The translations under genes and the position numbers were made by a program. Shown here piece after piece: positions 22,966-31,401 of a stretch of 38,357 nucleotides of DNA (positions are counted from its first letter, which is position 1; each line of letters starts with the position of its first letter). This stretch comes from Chryseobacterium gambrini (GTDB lineage: Bacteria; Bacteroidota; Bacteroidia; Flavobacteriales; Weeksellaceae): assembly GCF_900156825.1 (NCBI RefSeq), contig NZ_FTOV01000022.1, positions 1-38,357 of the forward strand, written 5' to 3'. The notes under the pieces are model-generated. The model saw only the letters and a program-made list of their open reading frames with translations. It searched no databases and was not told the DNA's origin.

Positions 22966-23850
22966 TTAATAAACCTTTCTTGCAAGCAATAGATTTAAAA
23001 GGAATGTTCCGGTCCAGTTACTGTTGTTGGAGCCGTTGTTTCCTATAAAATCCACGCGCGCAACAGAAACCGTAAGTCTCGTTTTACCAGAAGTTCCGTT
23101 ATTGGCAAGGCTTACAAAAGAAGCAATGAAAACATCCGGAAAACTAGAATTGTTTCCTGCGGTAAGCGAAGGATTCATATTGGTAATATTAAAAGGAGTT
23201 CCCTGATATTCGTAAACCAGAGTCATTCTGCTCGCATTGGAAAAACCTGTTCCTACCGAGAACGATGTAGATGCTTTGCTGATGACCCACCATGCATCGG
23301 TTCCTGTTCCCGTATCATATGCTGTATTAGAATGTCCGGTCCAGTCGGCAACCGGAGCAGTTCCCGAAGCGTGCGGCGGTATCGAAAGCTGTGTTCCGTA
23401 GATTTCCACATTATTAGGCTTCGGAAGCGTAATAAAAGAAAGATCCCATGTTCCTCCGGTAGTGTTGCTGTTATTTACCACTTCTGCATACGCTCCTGTA
23501 GGAATGATAAATGTAGAAACCGGAGTATTGTCTATTCTTAGCGTATTTCCCCCTGAAGCCTGTAAAGTAATATTGAAAGCAGAAATATTTTTTATCTTAT
23601 AAATTCTTCCCGTAAAACTTGAGGCTCCGGAACCGATTACCGGTAGCGTAAACGTAGAATTGGCAGTGCCATTATAAGTGATGTAATGATCGTTGGCAAC
23701 GATAGAATAAGCAGTTGCAGTCACCTGCCTGTAATTAGCGCTTACAGATCCATTAATGTCTAATGTGCTGGTTGGTAAGTTTTTACTGATTCCAACTTGA
23801 GCGTTTGCAAAAATTCCGCACATCACAAAAATCGAAAAAATCTTTTTCAT
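22966..23850 (-). CDS. Secreted hypothetical protein, surface/structural type
   Basis: 294 residues. Signal peptide about 1-17 (IFSIFVMCGIFANA). The mature start VGISKNLPTSTLDINGSV is a pattern common at the start of flavobacterial surface proteins (V-G-I-x-x-x-x-P-x-x-x-L-D-I-N-G). The rest is rich in Ser, Thr, Gly and Asn and alternates like beta-strands (YNGTANSTFTLPVIGSG, FNITLQASGGNTLRID). No enzymatic motif. It ends in LNLLLARKVY with no type IX sorting domain seen. A -7 box lies 26 bases upstream of the start. Confidence 0.75.
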   Translation of the reverse strand: MKKIFSIFVMCGIFANAQVGISKNLPTSTLDINGSVSANYRQVTATAYSIVANDHYITYNGTANSTFTLPVIGSGASSFTGRIYKIKNISAFNITLQASGGNTLRIDNTPVSTFIIPTGAYAEVVNNSNTTGGTWDLSFITLPKPNNVEIYGTQLSIPPHASGTAPVADWTGHSNTAYDTGTGTDAWWVISKASTSFSVGTGFSNASRMTLVYEYQGTPFNITNMNPSLTAGNNSSFPDVFIASFVSLANNGTSGKTRLTVSVARVDFIGNNGSNNSNWTGTFLLNLLLARKVY

Positions 23851-23875
23851 ACATATTAATTTTAGTTGATTGCTT

Positions 23876-23883
23876 CAAAAGTA
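23876..23883 (-). promoter_or_regulatory. -7 box for the secreted protein gene
   Basis: On the minus strand the bases read TACTTTTG, an exact TAnnTTTG, 26 bases before the ATG at 23850. A matching -33 TTG at the usual 19-base distance is not seen. Confidence 0.5.
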
Positions 23884-24152
23884 TTAAAATTTTAATATGA
23901 AATTTAATTTTTAACTATCATTTTTAATAGTTTTAATAAATTGTATTGATAATATTAATCGAATGGTGTTTTGTGTGAATATTTAAAAACTATTTCTAAT
24001 TTTCGATGCTTTTATAGTATGATACAACTTTTAAAGCTTAAGATAAAGTAAAATAAGCCAGACAATCGGAAATAAAAGCTTCCGGGATCAATTTCGTCAG
24101 AATGCCATACATCCGATATTTTTCCTTAAATTCGCATAAAAATTTTAAACTA

Positions 24153-25541
24153 ATGAATTACGATATTATTGTCATCGGAAGTGGTCCTGGTGGATACGTT
24201 ACAGCAATCAGAGCGGCACAATTAGGTTTCAAAACAGCAATCATTGAAAAAGAAAATTTAGGAGGAATCTGCCTTAACTGGGGATGTATTCCTACCAAAG
24301 CTTTATTGAAGTCGGCTCAGGTTTTTCATTATATTAATCATGCTGAAGATTATGGATTGAACAAAGTGGAAGCTAGCTTTGAGTTTCCGAACGTAATTCA
24401 GAGAAGCCGTGGCGTTGCATCGAAAATGAGCAAAGGAATTGAATTCCTGATGAAAAAGAATAAAATCGATGTTATTCTGGGTACTGCAAAAGTACAGAAA
24501 GGTAAAAAAGTTTCCGTTACCGATAAAGAAGGAAAATTAACTGAATATACAGGAACGCATATCATCATCGCAACAGGAGCGCGTTCAAGAGAATTGCCGA
24601 ACTTGCCACAGGACGGTAAAAAAGTAATCGGATACAGACAGGCATTGTCTCTTCCTGAGCAGCCAAAATCTATGATTGTTGTAGGTTCCGGAGCTATCGG
24701 AGTAGAATTTGCCGATTTCTATAATACAATGGGGACAAAAGTAACCGTTGTAGAATTTATGCCAAACATCGTACCTGTAGAAGATGAGGAAATCTCTAAA
24801 CACTTAGAAAAATCTCTGAAAAAATCAGGAATCGAGATTATGACCAATGCTTCAGTAGAAAGCGTTGATACAAGCGGAGAGGGCGTAAAAGCTACCGTAA
24901 AAACAGTAAAAGGAAACATCGTTCTTGAAGCTGATATTTTATTATCTGCTGTAGGAATCGCTGCAAACATCGAGAACATCGGTCTTGAAGAAGTGGGAAT
25001 CCAGACAGATAAAGGTAGAGTTTTGGTCAACGAATGGTACGAAACTTCAGTTCCGGGTTATTATGCAATCGGAGACATCATTCCTACTCAGGCTTTGGCA
25101 CACGTTGCTTCAGCAGAAGGAATTACCTGCGTTGAAAAAATCAAAGGAATGCAAGTTGAAAAAATCGACTATGGCAATATTCCGGGATGTACGTACTGTC
25201 ACCCAGAAGTAGCTTCTGTTGGTCTTACAGAAAAACAGGCTAAAGAAAAAGGATACGAAATTAAAGTAGGAAAATTCCCTCTTTCGGCAAGTGGAAAAGC
25301 AACGGCAAACGGAAATACGGATGGTTTCGTTAAAGTTATTTTCGATGCTAAATACGGAGAGTGGTTAGGATGTCACATGATCGGTGAAGGTGTTACAGAC
25401 ATGGTTGCGGAAGCAGTGGTTGCCAGAAAACTGGAAACTACAGGTCACGAAATCATCAAATCTATTCACCCGCACCCGACAGTTTCTGAAGCCATTATGG
25501 AAGCTGCAGCGGCTGCTTATGGAGAAGTAATCCACATTTAA
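24153..25541 (+). CDS. lpdA: Dihydrolipoyl dehydrogenase (E3)
   Basis: 462 residues. FAD- and NAD-dependent flavoenzyme that reoxidises lipoyl groups in 2-oxoacid dehydrogenase and glycine-cleavage complexes in the cytoplasm. FAD motif GSGPGG at 9-14, redox disulfide in GGICLNWGCIPTK (Cys40, Cys45), NAD motif VVGSGAIGVEFADFY, second FAD motif GYYAIGDI, and the C-terminal catalytic HPHPTVSEAI. I chose the ATG at 24153, not the upstream ATG at 24102, because MNYDIIVIGSGPGG is the normal N-terminus and a -7-like TAAATTCG (24127-24134) lies between the two. Single gene with its own terminators; no complex partner is adjacent. Confidence 0.95.
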   Translation: MNYDIIVIGSGPGGYVTAIRAAQLGFKTAIIEKENLGGICLNWGCIPTKALLKSAQVFHYINHAEDYGLNKVEASFEFPNVIQRSRGVASKMSKGIEFLMKKNKIDVILGTAKVQKGKKVSVTDKEGKLTEYTGTHIIIATGARSRELPNLPQDGKKVIGYRQALSLPEQPKSMIVVGSGAIGVEFADFYNTMGTKVTVVEFMPNIVPVEDEEISKHLEKSLKKSGIEIMTNASVESVDTSGEGVKATVKTVKGNIVLEADILLSAVGIAANIENIGLEEVGIQTDKGRVLVNEWYETSVPGYYAIGDIIPTQALAHVASAEGITCVEKIKGMQVEKIDYGNIPGCTYCHPEVASVGLTEKQAKEKGYEIKVGKFPLSASGKATANGNTDGFVKVIFDAKYGEWLGCHMIGEGVTDMVAEAVVARKLETTGHEIIKSIHPHPTVSEAIMEAAAAAYGEVIHI

Positions 25542-25547
25542 TTTTTC

Positions 25548-25579
25548 ACTTTGTCAAAGTTGAAAATCTTTGACAAAGT
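25548..25579 (+). terminator. Perfect 12-bp hairpin after lpdA
   Basis: ACTTTGTCAAAG (25548-25559), loop TTGAAAAT, CTTTGACAAAGT (25568-25579). It starts 6 bases after the lpdA stop; a classical terminator follows at 25591, so this may protect the transcript's 3' end or add termination strength. Confidence 0.65.
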
Positions 25580-25590
25580 TCAACAATATC

Positions 25591-25620
25591 AAAACCACAG
25601 ATCAGGAGTCTGTGGTTTTT
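25591..25620 (+). terminator. Rho-independent terminator after lpdA
   Basis: AAAACCACAGA, loop TCAGGAG, TCTGTGGTTTTT. Strong stem with T tract, 50 bases after the lpdA stop. Confidence 0.9.
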
Positions 25621-25681
25621 CTCTTTGAAAAGGATCTGTTTAAATTTGATATTTAAAATTTTATGATTCGATTATTTTACC

Positions 25682-25837
25682 ACGCAAAGTTTTAATTCAA
25701 CTTTACACATTATTCTTAGAAAGCAAAGGCAAATAAAATCTGCTTCACGAAGCCTGAAAACATTGCTTCATCAAATCAGCTTGTTGATTCTTCTTTGCTC
25801 ACTTCAATAATTAAATCTTTAAGTAAAAACTTTGCGT
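25682..25837. repeat. Inverted-repeat (MITE-like) element
   Basis: ACGCAAAGTTTT at 25682-25693 is exactly inverted as AAAACTTTGCGT at 25826-25837; the 132 bases between have no gene. The gap 25542-25963 holds otherwise only the two lpdA hairpins and a probable promoter region for the next gene (TTAATTTTA near 25923). Confidence 0.65.
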
Positions 25838-25963
25838 TAAAAAATAAATGAAATTTTTGAATATTTAATCAAATTTAAACATTCTTTAAGATGATTTTTT
25901 TTGATTTTATCTCAGTTATTTTCTTAATTTTATTGCGGAAATAAAATACAAATACAACAAACT

Positions 25964-26578
25964 ATGTTTAAAAAATTAGCTGCAGAAGCTTTAGGATTGG
26001 GTGATATCGGAAAAATTATTCCTTCTCAGGATTATGATAAAGTAGATTCGGACGATTATATCCTTTCCGAAGATAACGAGAAAATTTTCTTTTTAATTAA
26101 ATCTAAAAGAGACGAATACTGCTTTACCAACAGAGCTTTGATCCATATCGACGGAGCCAGTGCTTTGGATAAAAAAAGAGTCTTAAAGAGATACGAATAT
26201 TATCAGTTTCCTTTCTCGAATATTGCTTTACAGACGGCGGGAACCATCGATTTAGATGTTGAAATTTCATTTAATATCGGGAATGTTCCAATGATGATCA
26301 GCGTTGCAAAAGGTCAGATCGATCATTTGAAAGATCTGTATAAAGCACTTTTGGCGATTCAGCAGGAAGTTCACCACAATCATTCTTTGCTGAATTTCTC
26401 TAACGACAGCATCCAGAAAGCCATCACCACAGTAGCTTCCGGAAAACAGGAAAACGTTTCCAAGAGTCAGGAACTGAGAGCCATCAACGAGTATATTTTT
26501 GCATGGAACACCAACAGTTTTGATAAATATAATCAGAAAGACTTCTCAAGGATTTTTGAAAAGTATATTAATAATTAA
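25964..26578 (+). CDS. Bacterial PH-domain protein (bPH_1/YvbH-like)
   Basis: 204 residues without signal peptide, so cytoplasmic. The N-terminal two-thirds (YDKVDSDDYILSEDNEKIFF, DEYCFTNRALIHIDG, VLKRYEYYQFPFSNIALQTA, GTIDLDVEISFNIGN) match the bacterial pleckstrin-homology-like family, and the C-terminal helix (~155-204, ELRAINEYIFAWNTNSFDKY) resembles the YvbH oligomerisation region. Members form ring-like oligomers; their role is not established. Single gene closed by a GC-rich terminator. Confidence 0.85.
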   Translation: MFKKLAAEALGLGDIGKIIPSQDYDKVDSDDYILSEDNEKIFFLIKSKRDEYCFTNRALIHIDGASALDKKRVLKRYEYYQFPFSNIALQTAGTIDLDVEISFNIGNVPMMISVAKGQIDHLKDLYKALLAIQQEVHHNHSLLNFSNDSIQKAITTVASGKQENVSKSQELRAINEYIFAWNTNSFDKYNQKDFSRIFEKYINN

Positions 26579-26597
26579 AAATAAATTTAGATAATAT

Positions 26598-26622
26598 GCC
26601 CGGAAATTTGCCGGGCTTTTTT
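26598..26622 (+). terminator. Rho-independent terminator
   Basis: GCCCGG-AAATTTG-CCGGGC followed by six Ts, 20 bases after the PH-domain gene. Confidence 0.92.
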
Positions 26623-26634
26623 AAACCGCCATTC

Positions 26635-27226
26635 ATGAAAAAAATCATTTTTTTTACTGCTTTTTGTATGCTTTAGCTTTTCATTTTCTCAGAACAAAGA
26701 CGATAAAAGATATTTTCCTGTGGAGTACATTCTGAAAACATCCAGTGATACCATCAGAACGAAGATCAGAAATGTAGGTAAATTTTCCAATACAAAATAT
26801 TATGTAGCCACTGTGTTACTTAAGATGAAAATGAGGGATTCTTCCGGGGCTGAAACGTGGGTGGAACCAAAAGATGTGGAATACATTAAGATTACCGATG
26901 AAAATAATACCACTCATGAATATTATGCTTCTGCCGGGAAAATGGTTTTTGACAATGGTTTTGTAGAAATTTTGTATGAAGGCAAAAATATGAACTGGTA
27001 CAGATTTTTTCCTCACGGCGGCTTAAAATTTGTTGGAACAGATTTCTTAATCGACGGCAGAAACCGAAAAATCATCAATGAATCCGGATTTTTCAATCCC
27101 AGTCTTAAAAACAGCCTGAAAGTAAGATTTGCAGCTTATCCGGATCTTCTCGCTATGATAGATTCCTGGAAAACAGATGACGATCTTCTGAAAATTCTTC
27201 AGTTGTATGATAAAAAAGTGGGTTAA
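26635..27226 (+). pseudogene. Secreted hypothetical protein with frameshifted signal peptide
   Basis: The ATG at 26635 opens MKKIIFFTAFCML and then hits TAG. Removing one T from the 8-T run at 26648-26655 gives MKKIIFLLLFVCFSFSFSQ, a textbook signal peptide, joined in frame to NKDDKRYFPVEYILKTSS and the rest of a ~196-residue protein. As it stands, the only uninterrupted frame starts at a GTG (26720) and lacks the signal. The mature part (KFSNTKYYVATVLL, WVEPKDVEYIKITD, YRFFPHGGLKFVGTDFL) matches no family I know. Either a real frameshift (possibly phase-variable), or a homopolymer sequencing error. Confidence 0.82.
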
Positions 27227-27431
27227 ACTATTTCTTATTGAAGAAAACCTCTTTTAAAAAAGTTTTACATTAAATACTTAATACTAAAAATCATTATAAT
27301 TTTCTGGTTAAATAAGACCAGATCATCAATATTTATTTAAGCATAATTTTATTTGTGTTAAAATAATGCAAAATCACCACATTTAGAAAAATTAATCTGT
27401 TTTTATCGACTTGTTTTCTTAATTTTAATCT

Positions 27432-28238
27432 ATGGAATTTGGGAAAGTTGGGCTTGTTTTATCGGGTGGCGGAACAAAAGGGATCGCGCATGCCGGAGTT
27501 TTAAAATTTTTAGCGGAAAAAAATATTAATATTGATGTTCTTTCGTGCTGCAGCGCAGGTTCCATTGTAGGCTGCCTTCATGCAGTGGGTAAAACGCCCG
27601 AGGAAATTTTAGAATTTTTCAATTCGGTTTACTTTTTCAACTGGAAACATTTTGCATTCAACCAGCCCGGCTTGGTTTCTTCGGTGATTTTCAGAAATTA
27701 TCTCAATCCTATTTTCGGCGAAATGAAACTGGGCGATCTCGATAAAGACGTAAGAATTGTGGCAACAGAATTAGTAGGAGGAACCGAAAAAATCTTTGAA
27801 AAAAGTTTTAAAATTGTGGATGCCATTATTGCTTCGTGCTCCATTCCCGGAGTGACGACTCCGTACATCATCGATGAAGAAATGTACTGCGACGGAGGCG
27901 TGCTGAATAATTTTCCCGCCGACATCATCAGAGACGATTGTGATAAGCTGATCGGAGTTTTCGTTTCTCCTCCACAAGATGTCAAAATCAATGATTTAAA
28001 ATCAATTAAAGCCATTGTTTCCCGTTCGTACGATCTGCTTTCTTACCGCATCGAAAGAATTAAATTCGATCACTGCGACTGGTTTATCTCATCGCAGGAA
28101 CTTTCCATCTACGGAACATTCGAAAGAAGAAAAGACCGTCTGGAACAGATCTTTAACATTGGTTATCAGGCTGCGAAAGAAAGCTTTAATGAAAGCCGTT
28201 TTTACGCTGATCTGGAAAACGAAAAAAGAATAGTCTGA
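27432..28238 (+). CDS. Patatin-like phospholipase
   Basis: 268 residues, cytoplasmic (no signal). Patatin fold: oxyanion loop SGGGTKGIAHAGVL at 11-24, nucleophile region VLSCCSAGSIVGCLHA with Ser41, and catalytic Asp154 in MYCDGGVLNNFPAD. The Ser-Asp dyad is therefore present, but the first glycine of the family GxSxG motif is a cysteine here (C-C-S-A-G). Such enzymes hydrolyse acyl esters of phospholipids. ATG at 27432 directly precedes the conserved strand GKVGLVLSGGG. Monocistronic; a near-consensus -7 (TAATTTTA) ends a few bases before the start. Confidence 0.88.
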   Translation: MEFGKVGLVLSGGGTKGIAHAGVLKFLAEKNINIDVLSCCSAGSIVGCLHAVGKTPEEILEFFNSVYFFNWKHFAFNQPGLVSSVIFRNYLNPIFGEMKLGDLDKDVRIVATELVGGTEKIFEKSFKIVDAIIASCSIPGVTTPYIIDEEMYCDGGVLNNFPADIIRDDCDKLIGVFVSPPQDVKINDLKSIKAIVSRSYDLLSYRIERIKFDHCDWFISSQELSIYGTFERRKDRLEQIFNIGYQAAKESFNESRFYADLENEKRIV

Positions 28239-28403
28239 AATCTTTAATTTCATTTTCCCTTAAAAAGTTACTGAAAGTTGATACGTCCTGCATCTTTGCG
28301 GTTAGCCAACAAAATGGCAGTACAATTTATTTGATAAACTAATTTTAAATTTAACCACAAAAGAAACAAATGACAATGTTAAAGCGAATTTCTATAATCA
28401 TCA

Positions 28404-28506
28404 AACCGCTCAAAAGAATAAAAATCAAAGATTTTTAAAAGCTATTGTTAACTTTTCATATATAATTCTCAACTTTCAATAAAAGTTTAGTTCATTTTTT
28501 GCGGTT
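28404..28506. repeat. Miniature repeat element with AACCGC/GCGGTT ends
   Basis: Begins AACCGC (28404-28409) and ends GCGGTT (28501-28506), so its tips are inverted. The interior matches the element at 22833-22942, including GAATAAAAATCAAAGATTTT and TTTAGTTCAT. Its right end lies 10 bases beyond the stop of the adenine deaminase gene, where it may also supply that gene's 3' end. Confidence 0.75.
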
Positions 28507-28516
28507 AAATAAAAGT

Positions 28517-30151
28517 TTAAACAGACTTGATAAAAACATCCGTAAATTCAAAACTTTTCCCGTTGAAAAGCCCTTTGTCGCTCAGTTTCAGCTCGGGAAT
28601 CACCAGAAGAGCCATGAAAGACAAACTCATGTAAGGCGCTCGTAATCTGCTTCCTAATTCCTTTGCGCGACGGTCTAATCTAATATAAGCTTCTGCTACC
28701 TTTTCTGCAGGAAGATTCGTCATAATTCCGGCAATCGGGAGTTCCAGAACCATTTCTTCCGTTTCGGTTGCCAGAGAAATTCCACCCTTCGCTTTAATGA
28801 TCAGATTTACAGCTTTACATATATCATCGTCATTGGTTCCCACCACCACAATATTATGACAGTCATGCGCAACACAAGAAGCAATGGCTCCTTGTTTTAA
28901 GCCTATATTTTTGATAAAAGCTGTTGCAACCGGCGCATCCTGATAACGGTTCACCACGGCAATTTTCAGAATATCATGTTCAGGATCAGACTCTGCAAAA
29001 CCATCAATATTTAAAACTTCTGCATGAATTTCTTTTGTAATCAGTTGTCCGTCCAGCGCTTCGATCACACGAATTTTTTCCCCTTCACTTTTTACCTTAA
29101 AATCTGAAGGACTTTTTAAACTGCAGCTAAAATTATTCACTGTCGCAGCTTCCACAGATTCAATAAACGATTCCCCGTTTTCTGAAACCAATGCTCCGTT
29201 GATGTACGTTTTTAAAATCGTAAAATCCGTGAGATTATCGATTTCTATAAAATCTGCATTGTCGCCAATCTGCAATAATCCGACCGGTAAATTATAATGT
29301 TTAACTACATTGTACGAAGAAGCACACAGCACGTCATACAAATCATAACCCAAATCCAGAGCGCGTTTCACATGATCGTTGATATGAGATTCCAGCAAAT
29401 TATCAGGATGTTTATCGTCACAGCAAAACATCATCTGATCCGGAAAATCTTTTAATAAAGGAATTAAAGTATCAAAATTTTTCGCTGCACTTCCTTCACG
29501 GATCATCACTTTTACCCCGAATTCAAGCTTTTCCAGCGCTTCCTGATACCCAAAACACTCATGATCTGTAGAAATTCCCGCACTAAAATAAGATCTCATT
29601 TCTTCCCCCATTAATCCCGGAGCATGACCGTCAATCGGTTTGTGATGTTTTTTCGCAGATTCCAGCTTTTTCAGAACCTCCTCATCTTTATAAATAACCC
29701 CCGGAAAATTCATCATTTCAGCCAGATATACAATTTCTTTCTTGCTTAAAAGTCCATCAATGTCACCCGAATCAATCACCGCACCTGCTGTCTCAAAATG
29801 GGTCGCAGGAACGCACGATGGAGCCCCGAAATAAAAATGAAAAGGTACTTTCTGAGCATTTTCGATCATATAATCTACCCCCGAAACTCCCAAAACATTG
29901 GCAATTTCGTGAGGATCTGAAATCGTTCCCACCGTTCCGTGCTTTACCGCAATCTTTGCAAACTCAGACGGAACCAGCATACTGCTTTCAATATGAACGT
30001 GTGCATCAATAAATCCGGGCAGAACATACGTATCCTGCTTTTCCGAAATTCTTTGTATTGAACTGATTCTGTTGTCTTTAATAATGATTTCAGCAGGGTA
30101 GGTTTCCCTTGTAACGATGTCGATCAGATTCGATTTAATGGTAAAAGCCAT
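28517..30151 (-). CDS. ade: Adenine deaminase
   Basis: 544 residues, amidohydrolase superfamily. Converts adenine to hypoxanthine and ammonia in purine salvage, in the cytoplasm. Metal-site motif VLPGFIDAHVHIESSMLVP at ~43-61, then GTVGTISDPHEIANVLG, GHAPGLMG, GISTDHECFGYQEA, MIREGSAAKN and FCCDDKHPDNLL, all typical of Ade. The C-terminal domain contains SCVAHDCHNIVVVGTNDDDI and GGISLATETEEMVLELPIAG, also characteristic. Start at 30151 gives MAFTIKSNLIDIVTRETYPA, a normal beginning. Single gene, bounded downstream by a repeat and upstream by a long non-coding region. Confidence 0.95.
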   Translation of the reverse strand: MAFTIKSNLIDIVTRETYPAEIIIKDNRISSIQRISEKQDTYVLPGFIDAHVHIESSMLVPSEFAKIAVKHGTVGTISDPHEIANVLGVSGVDYMIENAQKVPFHFYFGAPSCVPATHFETAGAVIDSGDIDGLLSKKEIVYLAEMMNFPGVIYKDEEVLKKLESAKKHHKPIDGHAPGLMGEEMRSYFSAGISTDHECFGYQEALEKLEFGVKVMIREGSAAKNFDTLIPLLKDFPDQMMFCCDDKHPDNLLESHINDHVKRALDLGYDLYDVLCASSYNVVKHYNLPVGLLQIGDNADFIEIDNLTDFTILKTYINGALVSENGESFIESVEAATVNNFSCSLKSPSDFKVKSEGEKIRVIEALDGQLITKEIHAEVLNIDGFAESDPEHDILKIAVVNRYQDAPVATAFIKNIGLKQGAIASCVAHDCHNIVVVGTNDDDICKAVNLIIKAKGGISLATETEEMVLELPIAGIMTNLPAEKVAEAYIRLDRRAKELGSRLRAPYMSLSFMALLVIPELKLSDKGLFNGKSFEFTDVFIKSV

Positions 30152-30410
30152 TGGATATTGATTATTTTAAGTGAATTTACCAAAATATTAGAAATAATAC
30201 CATTTTTCTACACATAAAATATTCTGTAGAAATCATATCTGTGCAGCAGAAAAATAAAATGCAGAAGCAGAACTCCGAAGGAGTTCAATTTTTTAGAGTA
30301 ACTTTAATGACGAAATGGGAAAAACAGATAGGATATCCTTAACCTCAAACTTAGCCTTTCCAATCTATATCTTTTTTCTTTGAAGCTGTTTCCCACTTTC
30401 GCTACTCGCT

Positions 30411-30457
30411 TTTTTAGAGTTTCGGCGGCAGCGAAGCTGCCGCCGAAATTCTAAAAA
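30411..30457. repeat. Long GC-rich hairpin with GAA loop
   Basis: 22-base arms (left 30411-30432, ending TTTCGGCGGCAGC; right 30436-30457, beginning GCTGCCGCCGAAA) pair with a single mismatch that becomes a G-U wobble in plus-strand RNA, around the loop GAA. Markedly GC-rich for this genome. Likely part of a REP-type element. Confidence 0.85.
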
Positions 30458-30560
30458 GAGCTCAGACATGCCGCTCAATTGGGGCTAGAAATCAGTCATC
30501 CATTCACTATTTCAACAATAGCATCAATAGATAACTCCCCCAAAATAAAAACTACAGCTT

Positions 30561-30587
30561 TATCTATCTATCTATCTATCTATCTAT
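30561..30587. repeat. TATC tetranucleotide repeat
   Basis: Six full TATC units followed by TAT. Lies in non-coding DNA between two minus-strand genes, about 130 bases downstream of the small secreted protein gene. Such tracts can change length by slippage. Confidence 0.9.
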
Positions 30588-30661
30588 TGGTTTTTATCTT
30601 TCACCAGAAAAGTAAAACCCTTTATAGTTCATAAAAATTTAAACAATTTTCCATTGTTTTA

Positions 30662-30697
30662 AAAAAACAAAAAAATTCCTGACGATGAAGTCAGGAA
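30662..30697 (-). terminator. Rho-independent terminator of the small secreted protein gene
   Basis: On the minus strand: TTCCTGAC, loop TTCATC, GTCAGGAA, then a T tract (TTTTTTTG and more Ts). It begins 18 bases after the stop of the gene at 30716. Confidence 0.88.
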
Positions 30698-30715
30698 CTA
30701 AATATATTATTGAAA

Positions 30716-31147
30716 TTAATTTTTAACCACGTAACCATCCTGATTAACAATTGTTTTGCCGTTTCTGTCGGTTACCGTTAAAGTATACGGAGCTTTTTTC
30801 GCCGAACTCGTTAAATAATTTCTCCAGATCTGGTAAGTATATCCGTTATTATTAAACTCGTAGTAATAATTTCCGCCTGTTCCATCCGGAATTAATTCTC
30901 CGTCCGAAATAATCATACTCGGTTTGGAAGTCACCTTTCCGTTGGCTGCCCAGGATTGATACAGATAATTTCCGTTGGGTTGTTTATCAATTTTAATTTT
31001 AAACTTTTTGGTTTTAATAATAAACGACTTGGGAACTTTTTCCTGCTGATAATGGATTTTTGAAACAGGATTTTCATTAAAAGTTCCAGCCTGAACCAAT
31101 GAAAACTGAGCAATGCAAAATGCACCTAATAAAATTTTTCTGATCAT
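30716..31147 (-). CDS. Small secreted hypothetical protein
   Basis: 143 residues. Signal peptide about 1-20 (ILLGAFCIAQFSLVQA). The mature part is basic at first (KVPKSFIIKTKKFKIKIDK) and then beta-rich with many Tyr and Asn (GNYLYQSWAANGKVTSKP, GNYYYEFNNNGYTYQIWRNY). It ends VNQDGYVVKN. No family recognised; probably periplasmic or extracellular. It is monocistronic with a good terminator. Confidence 0.78.
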   Translation of the reverse strand: MIRKILLGAFCIAQFSLVQAGTFNENPVSKIHYQQEKVPKSFIIKTKKFKIKIDKQPNGNYLYQSWAANGKVTSKPSMIISDGELIPDGTGGNYYYEFNNNGYTYQIWRNYLTSSAKKAPYTLTVTDRNGKTIVNQDGYVVKN

Positions 31148-31358
31148 TTTTTAGCTATTATTAGATGAAAATTTAATCAAATTTGAAGCCAATTCAGAAA
31201 GGGTTGATTAGTTTTAGATCCGATTTGTCGTTAAAAATCACCCGATCTGGATTAAAAATTAATGCATCAAAAAAAATAATTAAATTGAAAATCAGTCAAT
31301 TAATAAATTTTCAAAAAAATATTTAAATTTTTTGAAACAACTGAATATTTTTCTTTCT

Positions 31359-31366
31359 TACATTTG
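31359..31366 (+). promoter_or_regulatory. -7 box upstream of the flotillin-like gene
   Basis: TACATTTG is an exact Bacteroidota -7 box. The nearest upstream TTTG (31331-31334) is 24 bases away, longer than the usual 19. If used, the transcript has a leader of roughly 225 bases before the start codon at 31600. Confidence 0.55.
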
Positions 31367-31401
31367 TATCATCAAAAGGATCTCGTTCCTTTCTTATCAA
31401 A

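Larger units (their letters stand above)
30152..30715. other. Gene-free region with hairpins, microsatellite and terminator
   Basis: 564 bases without a credible frame. Contains a small hairpin AACTCC-GAA-GGAGTT (30271-30285), a large GC-rich hairpin (30411-30457), a TATC tetranucleotide run (30561-30587) and the terminator of the next minus-strand gene (30662-30697). The T6AGAG word precedes the large hairpin and follows the small one, so they may belong to one element. Confidence 0.7.

Noticed and set aside
24102..24152. Upstream in-frame ATG of dihydrolipoyl dehydrogenase
   Set aside because: The extra 17 residues are not part of the family N-terminus and a -7-like box lies between the two ATGs, so 24153 is the start.
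30561..30587. Possible CRISPR-like repeat array
   Set aside because: It is a simple TATC run without spacers; no cas genes are present.
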